Assembly (NCBI GenBank): GCA_947306365.1
Contig: CAMZGD010000002.1
Location: 146,744-210,743, forward strand
Length of the DNA: 64,000 bases
DNA from: an uncultured Bacteroidales bacterium
Lineage (GTDB): Bacteria > Bacteroidota > Bacteroidia > Bacteroidales > UBA932
Direction of reading: 5' to 3'
This document shows positions 25,189-35,002 of this stretch, one piece after another; the first letter of the stretch is position 1, and the number at the start of each line of letters is the position of its first letter. The notes under the pieces are model-generated. The model did not search any database and was not told where the DNA came from. It saw nothing but the letters and a program-made list of their open reading frames with translations. The position numbers and the translations under genes are program-made.

Positions 25189-26151
25189 TTAACGTCTGCC
25201 GCCGCCGCTGTGGCTGCCGCCGCCGCCCGAACTGGACGAACCGCCGCCCGAGCTGCTGCTATGGCTCCCGCCGCCGCCCGAGCTGGACGAGCCGCCGCTA
25301 TAACCACCGCCGCTGCTGTAGCTGCCTGAAGAGCGGGTGGAACTGCCGCTGCCGCTGCTGCCGGTCCGTGCCGGACGGCCGGTGCTGGAGCTGCGGCTGC
25401 TGCCGGAACTGCGGATGGCGCCGGACGAACTGCGGGTGCTCACGCTGCCGCCCGAACTGGTGCGCCGCGTGGTGTACATGCCGCGGTTGCCGTTGACCGT
25501 ACCCGTTCCCGTGGTTCGGTACATGCCGCCGCCGGTCGCCGCGTTGCGGGGCGTATAGACTACGTTGCGGCCGTGGTCGGGACGCGGTCCGGGACCCGGG
25601 CTGTAGTGATGGTGGCGATCCCAGCGGTCCCAGCCATACCAGCCGGCATAACCGAGGCCGTAGTACCAGGGATCGTACCAGCCGCCCCAGCTGTAGTACC
25701 AGGGATTGTAGTAGCCGTATCCATAGTAAGGATTGTACCAGCTGTCATACCATCCCGTGCGCCAGTACCAGCTGCTGTAGTAGGGATAGCGCCAGGAACC
25801 CCACCAGGGATTGTACCAGGGGCTTTCCCAGGCGCCGTACCAGGCGTAATTGGTGTAGTACGGGCTGTCGAACTTGTGAAGGCGGGATTCGTAGGTCTCC
25901 CCGTCCATCAATTCGGTTACGACATAGAGGTTTCCTTCCTCGTCCCGGGCGAGGTATTGATCATACTGACGCTGACGTTCCTGTTCACGCTGAGCCTGCT
26001 GCGCCGCGACCATCTTGGCGCGTGATTCCGCAGTAGGGCGATAATAAATCCCGTCGTTGTACATGGAAGAATAGTACGCCGACGTACCACAAGAGCTGGC
26101 AAGCGCCGCGAAAGCAAGGATCATCAGGAATCCGAAACGTTTGTTTTTCAT
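25189..26151 (-). CDS. Low-complexity lipoprotein: Tyr/Trp-rich core, Ser/Gly-rich tail
   Basis: It has 320 residues. The signal peptide has a lipobox (ALASSC at about residues 16-21), so it is lipid-anchored. A helical charged part (about 45-65) is followed by a zone of about 85 residues dominated by Tyr, Trp, Gly and Pro ([19 protein letters not shown]). The last 100 residues are almost only Ser and Gly with some Arg and His. No catalytic motif is visible. The layout suggests an exposed, sticky or matrix-like surface protein, which is inference. It is divergent from proS. Confidence 0.78.
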   Translation of the reverse strand: MKNKRFGFLMILAFAALASSCGTSAYYSSMYNDGIYYRPTAESRAKMVAAQQAQREQERQRQYDQYLARDEEGNLYVVTELMDGETYESRLHKFDSPYYTNYAWYGAWESPWYNPWWGSWRYPYYSSWYWRTGWYDSWYNPYYGYGYYNPWYYSWGGWYDPWYYGLGYAGWYGWDRWDRHHHYSPGPGPRPDHGRNVVYTPRNAATGGGMYRTTGTGTVNGNRGMYTTRRTSSGGSVSTRSSSGAIRSSGSSRSSSTGRPARTGSSGSGSSTRSSGSYSSGGGYSGGSSSSGGGGSHSSSSGGGSSSSGGGGSHSGGGRR

Positions 26152-26264
26152 TTTTACCTCCTGTGTTAGTTTATTTTTATAATTTTGCGTTTTACTGCTT
26201 GGACCAAAATTCGGGCCGTCCGTTTAATTTTTGCAAATATATCAATTTTTATACCAATAAAAAA

Positions 26265-27755
26265 ATGGCAGAGGTTACAAACAAGGAAGTTACGAACCGG
26301 GAAGACAATTATTCGCAGTGGTACAACAATCTCGTGGTGAAGGCCGACCTGGCCGAACAGTCCGCCGTACGCGGCTGTATGGTCATAAAGCCCTATGGTT
26401 ATGCTATTTGGGAGAAGATGCAGCACCAGCTCGACAAGATGTTCAAGGAAACGGGCCACGTCAACGCGTATTTTCCGCTGTTCATCCCCAAGTCGTTCCT
26501 GAGCCGTGAAGCCGAACACGTGGAAGGGTTCGCCAAGGAATGCGCCGTGGTGACGCATCACCGGCTCAAGGTGGCGCCCGACGGAAAGGGCGTGGTGGTC
26601 GATCCCGATGCGAAGCTTGAAGAGGAACTCATCGTCCGGCCGACATCCGAGACCATCATCTGGAATACCTATAAGAATTGGATCAAGTCGTGGCGCGACC
26701 TGCCGATTCTCTGCAACCAGTGGGCCAACGTGGTCCGCTGGGAAATGCGTACGCGCCTGTTCCTCCGGACCGCCGAGTTTCTCTGGCAGGAAGGCCATAC
26801 CGCGCACGCCACGCGTGAGGAAGCCGTGGCCGAGGCACAGAAGATGGTGGACGTCTACGCGCGTTTCGCCCGCGAATTCATGGCGATGCCGGTGGTTATC
26901 GGCCACAAGTCGGAGACGGAGCGTTTCGCCGGCGCCCTCGATACCTACAGCATCGAGGCGATGATGCAGGACGGAAAGGCCCTGCAGGCCGGTACGTCTC
27001 ACTTCCTCGGTCAAAACTTCGCCAAGGCCTTCGACGTGCAGTTCGCTAACAAGGAGGGCAAGCTGGAATATGTCTGGGCCACCTCGTGGGGCGTCTCGAC
27101 GCGGCTTATGGGGGCGCTGATCATGTGCCATAGCGACAACAACGGCCTCGTGCTGCCGCCGGCCCTCGCGCCTGTCCAGGTGGTGATGGTGCCCATCTAC
27201 AAGAAAGACGAGGAACGCGAGGCGATCCTGGCGCGGATGGAGGAACTCAAGGCCGGATTCGAGGCGAAGGGCCTCAGCGTGAAGATCGACGACCGAGACA
27301 ATCTCCGTCCGGGCTTCAAGTTCGCCGAATGGGAACTCAAGGGCGTGCCCGTGCGCGTGGTCATCGGCCCGCGCGACCTGGAAAGCGGCCATGTGGAACT
27401 GGCCCGGCGCGACACGTCCACGAAGGAGAACATCGCCCAGGAGGGCCTCGCCGACCATCTCGTGGCCCTGATGGCGGAAATCCAGCAGAATCTCTACGCG
27501 AAGGCGCTGCGTTTCCGCGACGAAAACATCCGCAAGGTGGATACCTGGGATGAATTCCTGGTGGAGATCGAGAAGGGCGGGTTCCTACTCTGCCATTGGG
27601 ACGGTACGCCCGAGACCGAGGAGAAGATCAAGGAACTCACCAAGGCTACGATCCGCTGCATCCCCATCGATTCGTGCGTGTGCGAGGAAGAAGGTGTCTG
27701 CGTGTACAGCGGGAAGCCTTCGCACCGGAGAGTCGTTTTTGCAAGAGCTTATTAA
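26265..27755 (+). CDS. proS: Prolyl-tRNA synthetase, short (archaeal/eukaryote-like) type
   Basis: Charges tRNA-Pro. It has 496 residues from the ATG at 26265; the frame to 26163 lacks support. It lacks the large editing insertion of the long bacterial type. Class II motifs are seen in [27 protein letters not shown] and [16 protein letters not shown]. The anticodon-binding domain and a C-terminal Cys-containing zinc region ([15 protein letters not shown]) match the ProS type 3 form. TAATTTTG at 26180-26187 is a candidate -7 box. DUF3078 follows after 10 bases. Confidence 0.97.
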   Translation: MAEVTNKEVTNREDNYSQWYNNLVVKADLAEQSAVRGCMVIKPYGYAIWEKMQHQLDKMFKETGHVNAYFPLFIPKSFLSREAEHVEGFAKECAVVTHHRLKVAPDGKGVVVDPDAKLEEELIVRPTSETIIWNTYKNWIKSWRDLPILCNQWANVVRWEMRTRLFLRTAEFLWQEGHTAHATREEAVAEAQKMVDVYARFAREFMAMPVVIGHKSETERFAGALDTYSIEAMMQDGKALQAGTSHFLGQNFAKAFDVQFANKEGKLEYVWATSWGVSTRLMGALIMCHSDNNGLVLPPALAPVQVVMVPIYKKDEEREAILARMEELKAGFEAKGLSVKIDDRDNLRPGFKFAEWELKGVPVRVVIGPRDLESGHVELARRDTSTKENIAQEGLADHLVALMAEIQQNLYAKALRFRDENIRKVDTWDEFLVEIEKGGFLLCHWDGTPETEEKIKELTKATIRCIPIDSCVCEEEGVCVYSGKPSHRRVVFARAY

Positions 27756-27765
27756 TCAGAATACC

Positions 27766-28668
27766 ATGAAGAAACTTATCCTGGCCGTCTGTGCCATTTT
27801 CACGACCCTCGCCCTGTCTGCGCAGGAAGCGCCTGCCGCAGAACCCGAAGCCCCGAAGGCCGAATGGATCAAGGGCATCGCCACCAACATCGGTTTCTCC
27901 CAGCTTTCCCTGATGCAGTGGGCGGCCGGCGGCGCCGGACAGCTGACGCTCAATACCTATGCCGACATCTACGCCAACATGACGAAGGGCAAGTATATCT
28001 GGGCCAACGAGCTGCAGGCCGGCTACGGCTTCATCGAGAGTTTCGAGACCGGTTTCAAGAAAAGCGACGACCGGCTCATCTTCGACAGCAAGTTCGGCTA
28101 CAAGGCGGCCGAAAAGCTGTACCTGTCGGCCGTTTATAATTTCCGCACGCAGTTCGCGCCCGGCTACAGCGGCGACGACCTCGTCTCCGATTTCTTCGCA
28201 CCCGCCTACACTTCGCTCGGTCTCGGTGTCGACTATACGCCGACCAAGAACGTGGCGATCAACTTCGCGCCGCTCACCGGAAAGGTCACGATGGTCCGTC
28301 CCGCAGAGCTCCGCACCCGCTATGGCAATGCGGAAGACCAGTTCGCCCGGTTCGAACTCGGTGCCCAGCTGAAGGTGGACGCCAAGGTCGAAGTCGAGAA
28401 CTTCAAGGTGGGCACTTCGCTCGTCCTTTTCTCGGACTATCTCAACAAGCCGCAGAACATCAAGGTCAACTGGGACGTGAATGCGGAGGCGAAGATCACG
28501 AAGTTCTTTGCCGTTACCCTGCGCACCAATATGATCTACGACGACAACGTGCTGGTTCCCAAGTTGAAGAAGGGAACGACGAACGAGTACTACGACGGCA
28601 AGGGCATCCAGTTCAAGGAGCTCTTCTCCATCGGGTTCGCCTACACGTTCGGCGAAGCCAAGAAATAG
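27766..28668 (+). CDS. DUF3078 family outer-membrane protein
   Basis: It has 300 residues from the ATG at 27766, after proS. The signal peptide ends near LALSAQ. The mature part has the Bacteroidota DUF3078 features (NIGFSQLSLMQWAAGGAGQLT and regularly spaced strands such as LYLSAVYNFRTQF), with a C-terminal FSIGFAYTFGEAKK. This suggests a small outer-membrane barrel of unknown function. It stands between proS and tilS with gaps of 10 and 6 bases, so all three are probably on one transcript. Confidence 0.88.
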   Translation: MKKLILAVCAIFTTLALSAQEAPAAEPEAPKAEWIKGIATNIGFSQLSLMQWAAGGAGQLTLNTYADIYANMTKGKYIWANELQAGYGFIESFETGFKKSDDRLIFDSKFGYKAAEKLYLSAVYNFRTQFAPGYSGDDLVSDFFAPAYTSLGLGVDYTPTKNVAINFAPLTGKVTMVRPAELRTRYGNAEDQFARFELGAQLKVDAKVEVENFKVGTSLVLFSDYLNKPQNIKVNWDVNAEAKITKFFAVTLRTNMIYDDNVLVPKLKKGTTNEYYDGKGIQFKELFSIGFAYTFGEAKK

Positions 28669-28674
28669 ACGCCG

Positions 28675-30024
28675 ATGCAGGGTCGCTTCGACAGCGGGTT
28701 GGCGCGGCTGACCTCCGGTCGGCCTGACTGCAGGGTGCTGCTTGCGGTGAGCGGCGGCATCGACTCGATGACGATGGCGGACCTTTTCCTGAACAGTGCG
28801 CTGCGGTTTCCCCTGGCCGTGGCGCATTTCAATTTCCGGCTGCGCGGAGCGGACAGCGACGCCGACGAGGCGCTGGTGCGGCGCTGGTGCGCGGCGAACG
28901 GGGTTCCGTTCTTCCGGCAGGAAGCCGAAACGGCGGCGGTGGCGGCGCAGCGGGGCGTCTCGGTCGAGATGGCCGCACGGGAACTGCGTTACGACTGGTT
29001 CGCGTCGTTATGCCGGGAACAGGGATTTACGCACGTGGCCGTGGCGCACAACCTGGACGACCGTGCCGAGACGCTGCTGCTGCATCTGCTGCGCGGAACG
29101 GGGCTTCGCGGACTTGCGGGAATCCGGGAGACGGTCCCGCTGCCCGGGACGGACGGCGTACGGGTAATCCGGCCGCTACTGGCATTCTCCCGCCGGGAGA
29201 TCGAGGCCCATGCAGTCCGCGCGGGCGTGGAATTCCGCATCGATGCGACGAATGCCGATACCTCCGTGCCCCGCAACCGGATCCGGCACGAGGTCTTTCC
29301 GCTGCTTGCCCGGGTCAATCCGTCTTTCCTGCAGACATTCCGCCGGGAGATGCGGCATTTCGGACAGGCGGAGCGGCTGCTTGACGGGATGTTCGCCGCC
29401 GGCCGTCCGGGCCTCTGCTCGGAACGGGACGGTGTCCTGTGCATCGATATCCCGGCATTGCTGCGGCAGGAGGAACCGGGCTGGTGGCTCTGGCGGCTGC
29501 TGGAGGGTTTCGGTTTCCATACGGACCAGCTGGAGCAGGTCGAGGCGTCGCTGACGGCGCAGAGCGGGAGGGAGTTCCTCTCCGCGACGCACCGGCTGGT
29601 GAAGGACCGCACGGAGTTGCGGGTCTATCCGTTGCACGGCGCGGGTGCGGATGACCTGACGGGACGGCTGGATGTACGGACTTTTGCCGTGACGCCGGAC
29701 TTCGACCCGAAACGGAAGCCGGAAGCGGTGTTGTTCGTGGATGCCGGCAAGGTGCAGCTTCCGCTGGCTGCCCGTCCGCCGAAGCCGGGCGACCGCTTCC
29801 GTCCGTTCGGGATGCGGTCGGGGACCCGGCTGCTGAGCGATTTCTTCACGGACCTCAAGCTCGACGTGGCGCAGAAGCGCCGCGAGGTGGTGGTCACCAC
29901 CACCGACAAGAATGGCGACGAGGTGATCGTCGCCATCCTGGGCCGTCGCATCGACGACCGTTTCAAAGTAACCGCTGCGACGCGGACGGTCGCAGCTATT
30001 TCTTCGCTTCTTCCTCGGGAATGA
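28675..30024 (+). CDS. tilS: tRNA(Ile)-lysidine synthase
   Basis: Changes C34 of the CAT-anticodon tRNA-Ile to lysidine so that it reads AUA. It has 449 residues. The N-terminal PP-loop ATPase motif is AVSGGIDSM (about residues 24-32). AHFNFRLRG, AVAHNLDDRAET and the NADTSVPRNRIRHEVFPLL segment are TilS hallmarks. The C-terminal substrate domain carries RPPKPGDRFRPFGM. The last 29 bases overlap the tail of the HMA-domain gene on the opposite strand. Confidence 0.95.
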   Translation: MQGRFDSGLARLTSGRPDCRVLLAVSGGIDSMTMADLFLNSALRFPLAVAHFNFRLRGADSDADEALVRRWCAANGVPFFRQEAETAAVAAQRGVSVEMAARELRYDWFASLCREQGFTHVAVAHNLDDRAETLLLHLLRGTGLRGLAGIRETVPLPGTDGVRVIRPLLAFSRREIEAHAVRAGVEFRIDATNADTSVPRNRIRHEVFPLLARVNPSFLQTFRREMRHFGQAERLLDGMFAAGRPGLCSERDGVLCIDIPALLRQEEPGWWLWRLLEGFGFHTDQLEQVEASLTAQSGREFLSATHRLVKDRTELRVYPLHGAGADDLTGRLDVRTFAVTPDFDPKRKPEAVLFVDAGKVQLPLAARPPKPGDRFRPFGMRSGTRLLSDFFTDLKLDVAQKRREVVVTTTDKNGDEVIVAILGRRIDDRFKVTAATRTVAAISSLLPRE

Positions 30025-30322
30025 GTTCTTCGGCTTCGTAGCCGAGTTTCACGATGGCCGCGGCAAGCTTTTCCTTGTCGGTCTTGTTCGCATCGTACTT
30101 GATCCAGACGGTGCGGTCGTCGAGGTTGACCTTCATGTCCTTGATGCCTTTCTCATAGGGGAGGTTGGCTTCGACTTTCTTGACGCAGTTCTTGCAGTCG
30201 ATGGTGGTGACGAAAGTGACTTCCTGGATGTCGGCGGTCTTCTTCTGTTTCTTGTCCTGGGCAAAAGCGGCGGTGCCTGCCATCAGCAGCAGCGCCAGGG
30301 TGATGAATAAAAAGCGTTTCAT
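29996..30322 (-). CDS. Periplasmic HMA-domain (MerP-like) metal-binding protein
   Basis: It has 108 residues: a cleavable signal peptide (to about AFAQ), then one heavy-metal-associated domain. The metal-binding loop is TTIDCKNCVKKVEANL with the two Cys of CxxC. The domain otherwise has the expected ferredoxin-like length. It is the third gene of a minus-strand set after a His-rich protein and a TonB receptor, so it probably binds Cu(I) or another soft metal in the periplasm (inference). Its 3' end overlaps tilS by 29 bases tail to tail. Confidence 0.88.
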   Translation of the reverse strand: MKRFLFITLALLLMAGTAAFAQDKKQKKTADIQEVTFVTTIDCKNCVKKVEANLPYEKGIKDMKVNLDDRTVWIKYDANKTDKEKLAAAIVKLGYEAEELIPEEEAKK

Positions 30323-30337
30323 ATTAATTTGACTTAA

Positions 30338-32689
30338 TTATTTCCATAATGTATAACGGAGGCCGAGGTAGAATTTTCGGCCCATGAGGGGACCCCAGAC
30401 GCTGCTGGCGTCGAACATCGTGCTTTCGATGCCGGCCCATCGGCCTTCCGCCCACCGGGTGTAAAACTCAAAGGGGCTGTCGGCACCGATGATGGCGTCG
30501 TGCTGGCGGTAGCCGCCGATGTTCTCGACGCCCGCATAGACGTCGATGCCGCGGAACTTGCGGGTGACCTGGGCGTAGAACATCGGATAGACCGGAGAGG
30601 TTTCCATTCCCCAGGCTTCGGCCGCGAATCTGGGCAGGCGCATCGGCCCGTTGAGCTGGGCCGTGAAGTCGAAGGTCCACTTGTTCATCGCCGTGGCGTA
30701 CTGCAGGTTGAGCACGCCCTTGTAGCGGCTGGTCATCGGCCGTTCCACCAGGCCCTGGTTCAGCAGTGTCACCTTGGCATCCGTGTAGCGGAAGGTGGCG
30801 GTGATATTGAAGCGCTCGATCGGATCGACCGAAAAGTCCACCTGGTAGGTGTTGGTGTAGGATTGCCCGTCCAGGTTGTAGAACAATACGGTCGTCGGGT
30901 CGAATTCGGTGTCGACGATCACCTGTTTGTTGAAGTCGTTCCGGAAGTAGTCGAAACTCAGGTAGGTGTCGGTGCCTTCTGCGCCGAAGGGCAGGTAGAA
31001 GGTCACGTTGCCGCCCCAGGTCCAGGCATCTTCCAGCAGGTCGAGGTCACCGGACATGGGGATGACATCATAGTGCGGGAGACGGTCGCCGGTCAGGGCG
31101 AAAACCTTGCCCGTCGAGAAGATGCCGAGGTTGTCGGTGAAGATGTTCGCGGTGCGGTAGCCGCGGCCGCCCAGGGCGCGCAGCGTCACCCAGTCGGCCG
31201 GCGACCAGCGGACGTTGGCCCGCGGGGCGTAGAGCCAGCCGTGCAGCGAATTGTACTGCAGGTTCAGGCCGCCGACGAAGGTGAACTTGTCTTCAAGGGT
31301 CAGTGTATATTCGCCGAAACCGGAAATGGCGTTCTCCCGGCGGCTGAAGTCGTACCACGGACTGTTGACGGGGAGGAACCAGGGATGATTGACGGCATAC
31401 AGGTTGTCGTAGTCGTAACCGTAGCCCTGCTGAAGGTCGTCGAACTGCCACGTAGCACCAATTTCGACCTTATGGGTCTCGTTGATCTCGTTCTGATAGA
31501 TGAGATTGGCGAACGCCGAGTTCTGCGTGGCGTCGTAGTTCCGCTGGCCGAAGAAGGAATCGAATTCGTGGTGATTGAAATCGGCCACTAGGGCGATATT
31601 GGCGCTGTTCTCCTCGTTGAGGGGAACGCCGATCTTGAAATAGCCGTTCGCGCCGCGGTTCTGGATGCGGGAGCCCCAGATCTGGTGCCAGAGGTTGAAA
31701 TCATTGTCTTTGGTGGCGTCCATCTGGCCACCGAGGCGGTCGTCCCAGAGGAAGCGGCCGCCGAAGCGGATCTGCATCCCGGATGGGGCGTAGTAGAGCC
31801 AGCGGCTGGTGAAATTGACGTTGCGGTCTTCCGGTTCGTCGCGGAATCCGTCCTGGTTGTGGTCCATCTTCATGGCGGTGCCGCCCACGTGGGCCATGTT
31901 GATCATGCTCCACTTCTCGTTGAACTGGATGGCCGAGGCGACGTTGGCCTCGAACATGGCGTCCGAGCTGCCGTAGAGCTGGACGAAGAGCGGGGTCTCG
32001 TCGGTGGGCTTGCGGTGTTCCATGTTAATCTGGCCGGTGATGGCTTCCAGGCCGTTGATCACGGACGAGGGGCCCTTGGCGATCTGGATGCTCTCGAGCC
32101 ACTGGCCCGGCACGAACGACATCCCGAAAGGCGCCGCGATGCCGCGCATCACGGGCCGGTTTTCGTCGAGCATCTGGGTGTAGGTGCCCGAGAGGCCGAG
32201 GAGCTTGATCTGGCGGGCGCCGGTCACGGCGTCGGAATAGCCCACCGTCACGCTGGCGGAATTCTCGAAACTCTCGGCCAGGGCGCAGCAGGCCATCTTG
32301 CAGAGGCCGGCCGCCGTGATGACTTCGGTCTTGACGCTCTTGAGTTTCGGAAGGGTGGACTGCTGGGCGGTGACCTTCGATTCGGACAGGTCGTTCTCGC
32401 CGCTGAGATAGAAGCTGGCTTCGGTCGTGCCGGGCTCGACCACCACCGTGTCGCGGGTGTAGCCCACGTATGTGGCGATCAGCGTGGCACGGGCGGTCAG
32501 CCGGAGGGTGAACTCACCGTTCGCATCGGTCTCGATGAGCTTCTCGCGCTCCATGTGGTAGACCTGTGCGAAGGGCAGGGGTTCGGTGCCGCCGTTCGGC
32601 TTGTTGTAGAAGACGCTGCCGTGCAGCATCTGGCCCGCCGCTGGAAGCGCGGCCAGGCAAAGCAATGAAGTAAAAAGTATTCTTTTCAT
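30338..32689 (-). CDS. TonB-dependent receptor (metal-cassette type)
   Basis: Outer-membrane active transporter of 783 residues. Signal peptide, a carboxypeptidase-like beta-sandwich domain (about 20-95), a plug (about 115-225) and a 22-strand-type barrel follow in order. The plug has a cysteine-rich LCKMACCALAESFENSASV and the segment LLGLSGTYTQMLDENRPVMR. Similar plugs are found in Bacteroidota receptors beside HMA proteins, suggesting a metal or metallophore substrate. It lies between the His-rich gene and the HMA gene, 16 bases from the latter. Ends in W-K after aromatic strand residues. Confidence 0.92.
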   Translation of the reverse strand: MKRILFTSLLCLAALPAAGQMLHGSVFYNKPNGGTEPLPFAQVYHMEREKLIETDANGEFTLRLTARATLIATYVGYTRDTVVVEPGTTEASFYLSGENDLSESKVTAQQSTLPKLKSVKTEVITAAGLCKMACCALAESFENSASVTVGYSDAVTGARQIKLLGLSGTYTQMLDENRPVMRGIAAPFGMSFVPGQWLESIQIAKGPSSVINGLEAITGQINMEHRKPTDETPLFVQLYGSSDAMFEANVASAIQFNEKWSMINMAHVGGTAMKMDHNQDGFRDEPEDRNVNFTSRWLYYAPSGMQIRFGGRFLWDDRLGGQMDATKDNDFNLWHQIWGSRIQNRGANGYFKIGVPLNEENSANIALVADFNHHEFDSFFGQRNYDATQNSAFANLIYQNEINETHKVEIGATWQFDDLQQGYGYDYDNLYAVNHPWFLPVNSPWYDFSRRENAISGFGEYTLTLEDKFTFVGGLNLQYNSLHGWLYAPRANVRWSPADWVTLRALGGRGYRTANIFTDNLGIFSTGKVFALTGDRLPHYDVIPMSGDLDLLEDAWTWGGNVTFYLPFGAEGTDTYLSFDYFRNDFNKQVIVDTEFDPTTVLFYNLDGQSYTNTYQVDFSVDPIERFNITATFRYTDAKVTLLNQGLVERPMTSRYKGVLNLQYATAMNKWTFDFTAQLNGPMRLPRFAAEAWGMETSPVYPMFYAQVTRKFRGIDVYAGVENIGGYRQHDAIIGADSPFEFYTRWAEGRWAGIESTMFDASSVWGPLMGRKFYLGLRYTLWK

Positions 32690-32747
32690 GGATCTTCTGT
32701 GGTTTGGATAATGTGATTACGGGAAACTCCTGAAAGGAGCTTCCGCA

Positions 32748-33155
32748 TCACACGCGCCAAACGGACAGAAGGGAAAGGGACGGCAACCGGACGGGCGGGG
32801 GAGAATCCCAGGCCAGGAGGTCGCGGTGGGCGGCCAGGACCGGGGCGGCCAGGGCGGCTTCTGCCAGAAGGGGCAGGGAAACCTCCGGCGTTGCGATCCG
32901 GGCGATGTCCGGGACGTTGTCCTGGGCGTCGGTCAGCACATAGACGTGCGTGGAACAGCAGTGGCCGTCGTGGTGATGGTCGTGGTCGGCATCGTGACTG
33001 TGGTGATGGATGCTTTCACAGGAGACGTCGCCGTAGAGCCATACGAAGTGCCGGCTCCCGTCGTCGTGGCAGGTGTGGATGCCGAAACCCATATAGGCGA
33101 GTACATAGGCGGCGGCTGTCAGCAGGCAGAGGAGATGTCTTGCGGCGTGTCTCAT
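32748..33155 (-). CDS. His-rich small membrane-anchored protein, HYC_CC_PP-like
   Basis: It has 135 residues with a hydrophobic N-terminus (LLCLLTAAAYVLAYMGF). Then comes a dense run of metal-type ligands (IHHHSHDADHDHHHDGHCCS) and a Pro-rich end. This resembles the small HYC_CC_PP proteins often found beside TonB receptors and HMA proteins in Bacteroidota. It heads the three-gene minus-strand cassette. The ATG lies only five bases after the -7 box at 33161-33168, so the message may be leaderless. Metal binding is inferred from composition. Confidence 0.8.
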   Translation of the reverse strand: MRHAARHLLCLLTAAAYVLAYMGFGIHTCHDDGSRHFVWLYGDVSCESIHHHSHDADHDHHHDGHCCSTHVYVLTDAQDNVPDIARIATPEVSLPLLAEAALAAPVLAAHRDLLAWDSPPPVRLPSLSLLSVWRV

Positions 33156-33160
33156 TGATG

Positions 33161-33192
33161 CAAAAGTAAATATTATTGACTATATTTGCAAA
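33161..33192 (-). promoter_or_regulatory. Promoter of the metal cassette
   Basis: Minus strand TTTG (33192-33189), 20 bases, TACTTTTG (33168-33161). The ATG at 33155 follows after five bases, suggesting a leaderless start. It overlaps the sppA -7 box on the other strand. Confidence 0.75.
33181..33188 (+). promoter_or_regulatory. -7 box of sppA
   Basis: TATATTTG matches TAnnTTTG. It overlaps the back-to-back metal-cassette promoter, so the two transcription units could affect each other. Confidence 0.6.
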
Positions 33193-33228
33193 ATGGAAAC
33201 CCGAAAATCATCATTTATTAGGATATGA
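33193..33228 (+). CDS. Candidate 11-codon upstream frame ahead of sppA
   Basis: ATG at 33193, four bases after the TATATTTG box, opens METRKSSFIRI and stops in TGA at 33226-33228. That stop overlaps the sppA ATG in an ATGA arrangement. If transcribed leaderless, translation of this short frame would feed ribosomes onto sppA. It may be chance; no homology is claimed. Confidence 0.2.
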   Translation: METRKSSFIRI

Positions 33229-34991
33229 AACCCTTCTGGAAAATCGTTTTCGGAGCCTGCATCGGCACGCTCATCGCACTTCTCATTGTCAATCTGCTTT
33301 TCTTCGGCTTCATCAGTTCTGCGATTTCTTCGGTCGGCAAGGATTCGCAGCCTTCCGTTCCGAGAAACGCCATCCTGAAGATCGATTTGTCCCAGCCCGT
33401 CTCCGAACAGGGCAAGGAGTCGTTCAGCTTCAATCCGATGGCGGGCAACGCCGGTATTTCCAACAGCCTTTCGCTGCTCGACGCGATCCGTGCGCTGGAG
33501 TCGGCTGCGACCGATCCGCAGGTCAAGTTCGTCTATCTCAAGGCGGATGCCGTCGGTATGGATATCGCTCAGGCGGAGGAATTCCGCAATGCGCTGGTCA
33601 AGTTCCGGGAAAGCGGGAAGCCCCTGGTGTCATACTGCCAGAACCTGTCGGCCGGAAACTATTATATCGCGTCCGTCGCCGACAAGGTGATCCTCAATAC
33701 CTACGGCAATGTGCAAATCTCCGGCATGAGTTCCAACCTGATGTATTACAAAGACCTGATCGACCACCTTGGCATCAACGTCCAGCTGATCCGTCACGGC
33801 AAGTACAAGTCTGCCGGCGAGCCGTACATCAAGAGTGAGATGAGCCCGGAGAACAGGGAACAGTACACGAAGATGCTCGGTACGATCTGGGGTACGATAG
33901 CCGACGCCGTGGCGGCTTCCCGTGACTTTACGGCGGAGCAGTACAACGCGTGGATCGACAACCTGGAGCTCAGCAACGCTGAAGTCGCGAAGGAAAAGGG
34001 GCTCGTCGATGAGCTCTGGTACGATGACGAGGTCCGCGATTATTTCTGCACGCTGTGCGGCGTGAAGGACGCGAAGGAACTGAAATATGTCAGCCTCAAG
34101 GACTATGCGGCCGCCAGGGTCAAGCCGAACATTCGGGCGAAGGAAAAGGTGGCCGTCATCTATGCCGACGGCTCGATCGCGATGGACGACAAGGAAGACG
34201 GGACCATCGGCAGCAGCTTCGCCAGGGAGATCGCCAAGGTCCGGCAGGATTCGACGGTCAAGGCGGTCGTCTTCCGGGTCAACAGTCCGGGCGGCGACGT
34301 GCAGGCTTCCTCCGTCATCGAGCGGGAAATCGAACTGCTCAAGGCCTGCAAGCCGGTGGTGGCCAGTTATGGCGGCTATGCGGCATCCGGTGGCTATTGG
34401 ATCAGTTGCAATGCCGACAAGATCTTCAGTGACCGGAGTACGCTGACCGGCTCGATCGGTGTCTTCGGCCTGGTCCCGAGCTTTGACAAGGCAATCAAGA
34501 AAAACCTGCATCTGAATGTCTACGAAGTGGCTACGCACAGGCACGGCTCGATGCTCAGCGGAATGAGCCCGCTGGATCCGGAAGAGGAAGTCGCCATGCA
34601 GAAGAGCATTGACGACATATATGTGGACTTTGTCGGCCGGGTGGCGGCCGGCCGCGACTTGACGGTCGAAGCGGTCGACGAGATCGCGCAGGGCCGAGTA
34701 TGGGCCGGTGGCGACGCCATCGGGATCGGCCTGGTCGACGAACTGGGCGGCTTGACCGACGCCATCCGCTATGCCGCGACGATGGCCGGGCTGGAGAACT
34801 ACCGGCTGGTCGAGTATCCTGCCGTCGTTTCGATGTACAACCAGTTGCTGATGTCGATGAACGACACGGACAATACGGGGGACGTGCAGTCCGGCATCGA
34901 AGGCGCGTTCGGACGTACGGTCGGCTGGCTTCTCGGCATTTCTGGTCCGGAAATTGCCGCCAGAATGCCGTACATCGAAATCGGCTTTTAA
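33225..34991 (+). CDS. sppA: Signal peptide peptidase SppA, long (67K) type
   Basis: Membrane-bound serine protease that clears cut signal peptides. It has 588 residues with one N-terminal membrane helix (about 10-32) and two tandem S49 domains. The catalytic Lys is in GKYKSAGEPY (about residue 200) and the nucleophile Ser in GGYAASGGYWIS (about residue 385). Both halves are complete. It is followed after 11 bases by the beta-helix protein gene on the same strand. Confidence 0.96.
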   Translation: MKPFWKIVFGACIGTLIALLIVNLLFFGFISSAISSVGKDSQPSVPRNAILKIDLSQPVSEQGKESFSFNPMAGNAGISNSLSLLDAIRALESAATDPQVKFVYLKADAVGMDIAQAEEFRNALVKFRESGKPLVSYCQNLSAGNYYIASVADKVILNTYGNVQISGMSSNLMYYKDLIDHLGINVQLIRHGKYKSAGEPYIKSEMSPENREQYTKMLGTIWGTIADAVAASRDFTAEQYNAWIDNLELSNAEVAKEKGLVDELWYDDEVRDYFCTLCGVKDAKELKYVSLKDYAAARVKPNIRAKEKVAVIYADGSIAMDDKEDGTIGSSFAREIAKVRQDSTVKAVVFRVNSPGGDVQASSVIEREIELLKACKPVVASYGGYAASGGYWISCNADKIFSDRSTLTGSIGVFGLVPSFDKAIKKNLHLNVYEVATHRHGSMLSGMSPLDPEEEVAMQKSIDDIYVDFVGRVAAGRDLTVEAVDEIAQGRVWAGGDAIGIGLVDELGGLTDAIRYAATMAGLENYRLVEYPAVVSMYNQLLMSMNDTDNTGDVQSGIEGAFGRTVGWLLGISGPEIAARMPYIEIGF

Positions 34992-35002
34992 CGAATAGAA
35001 CA

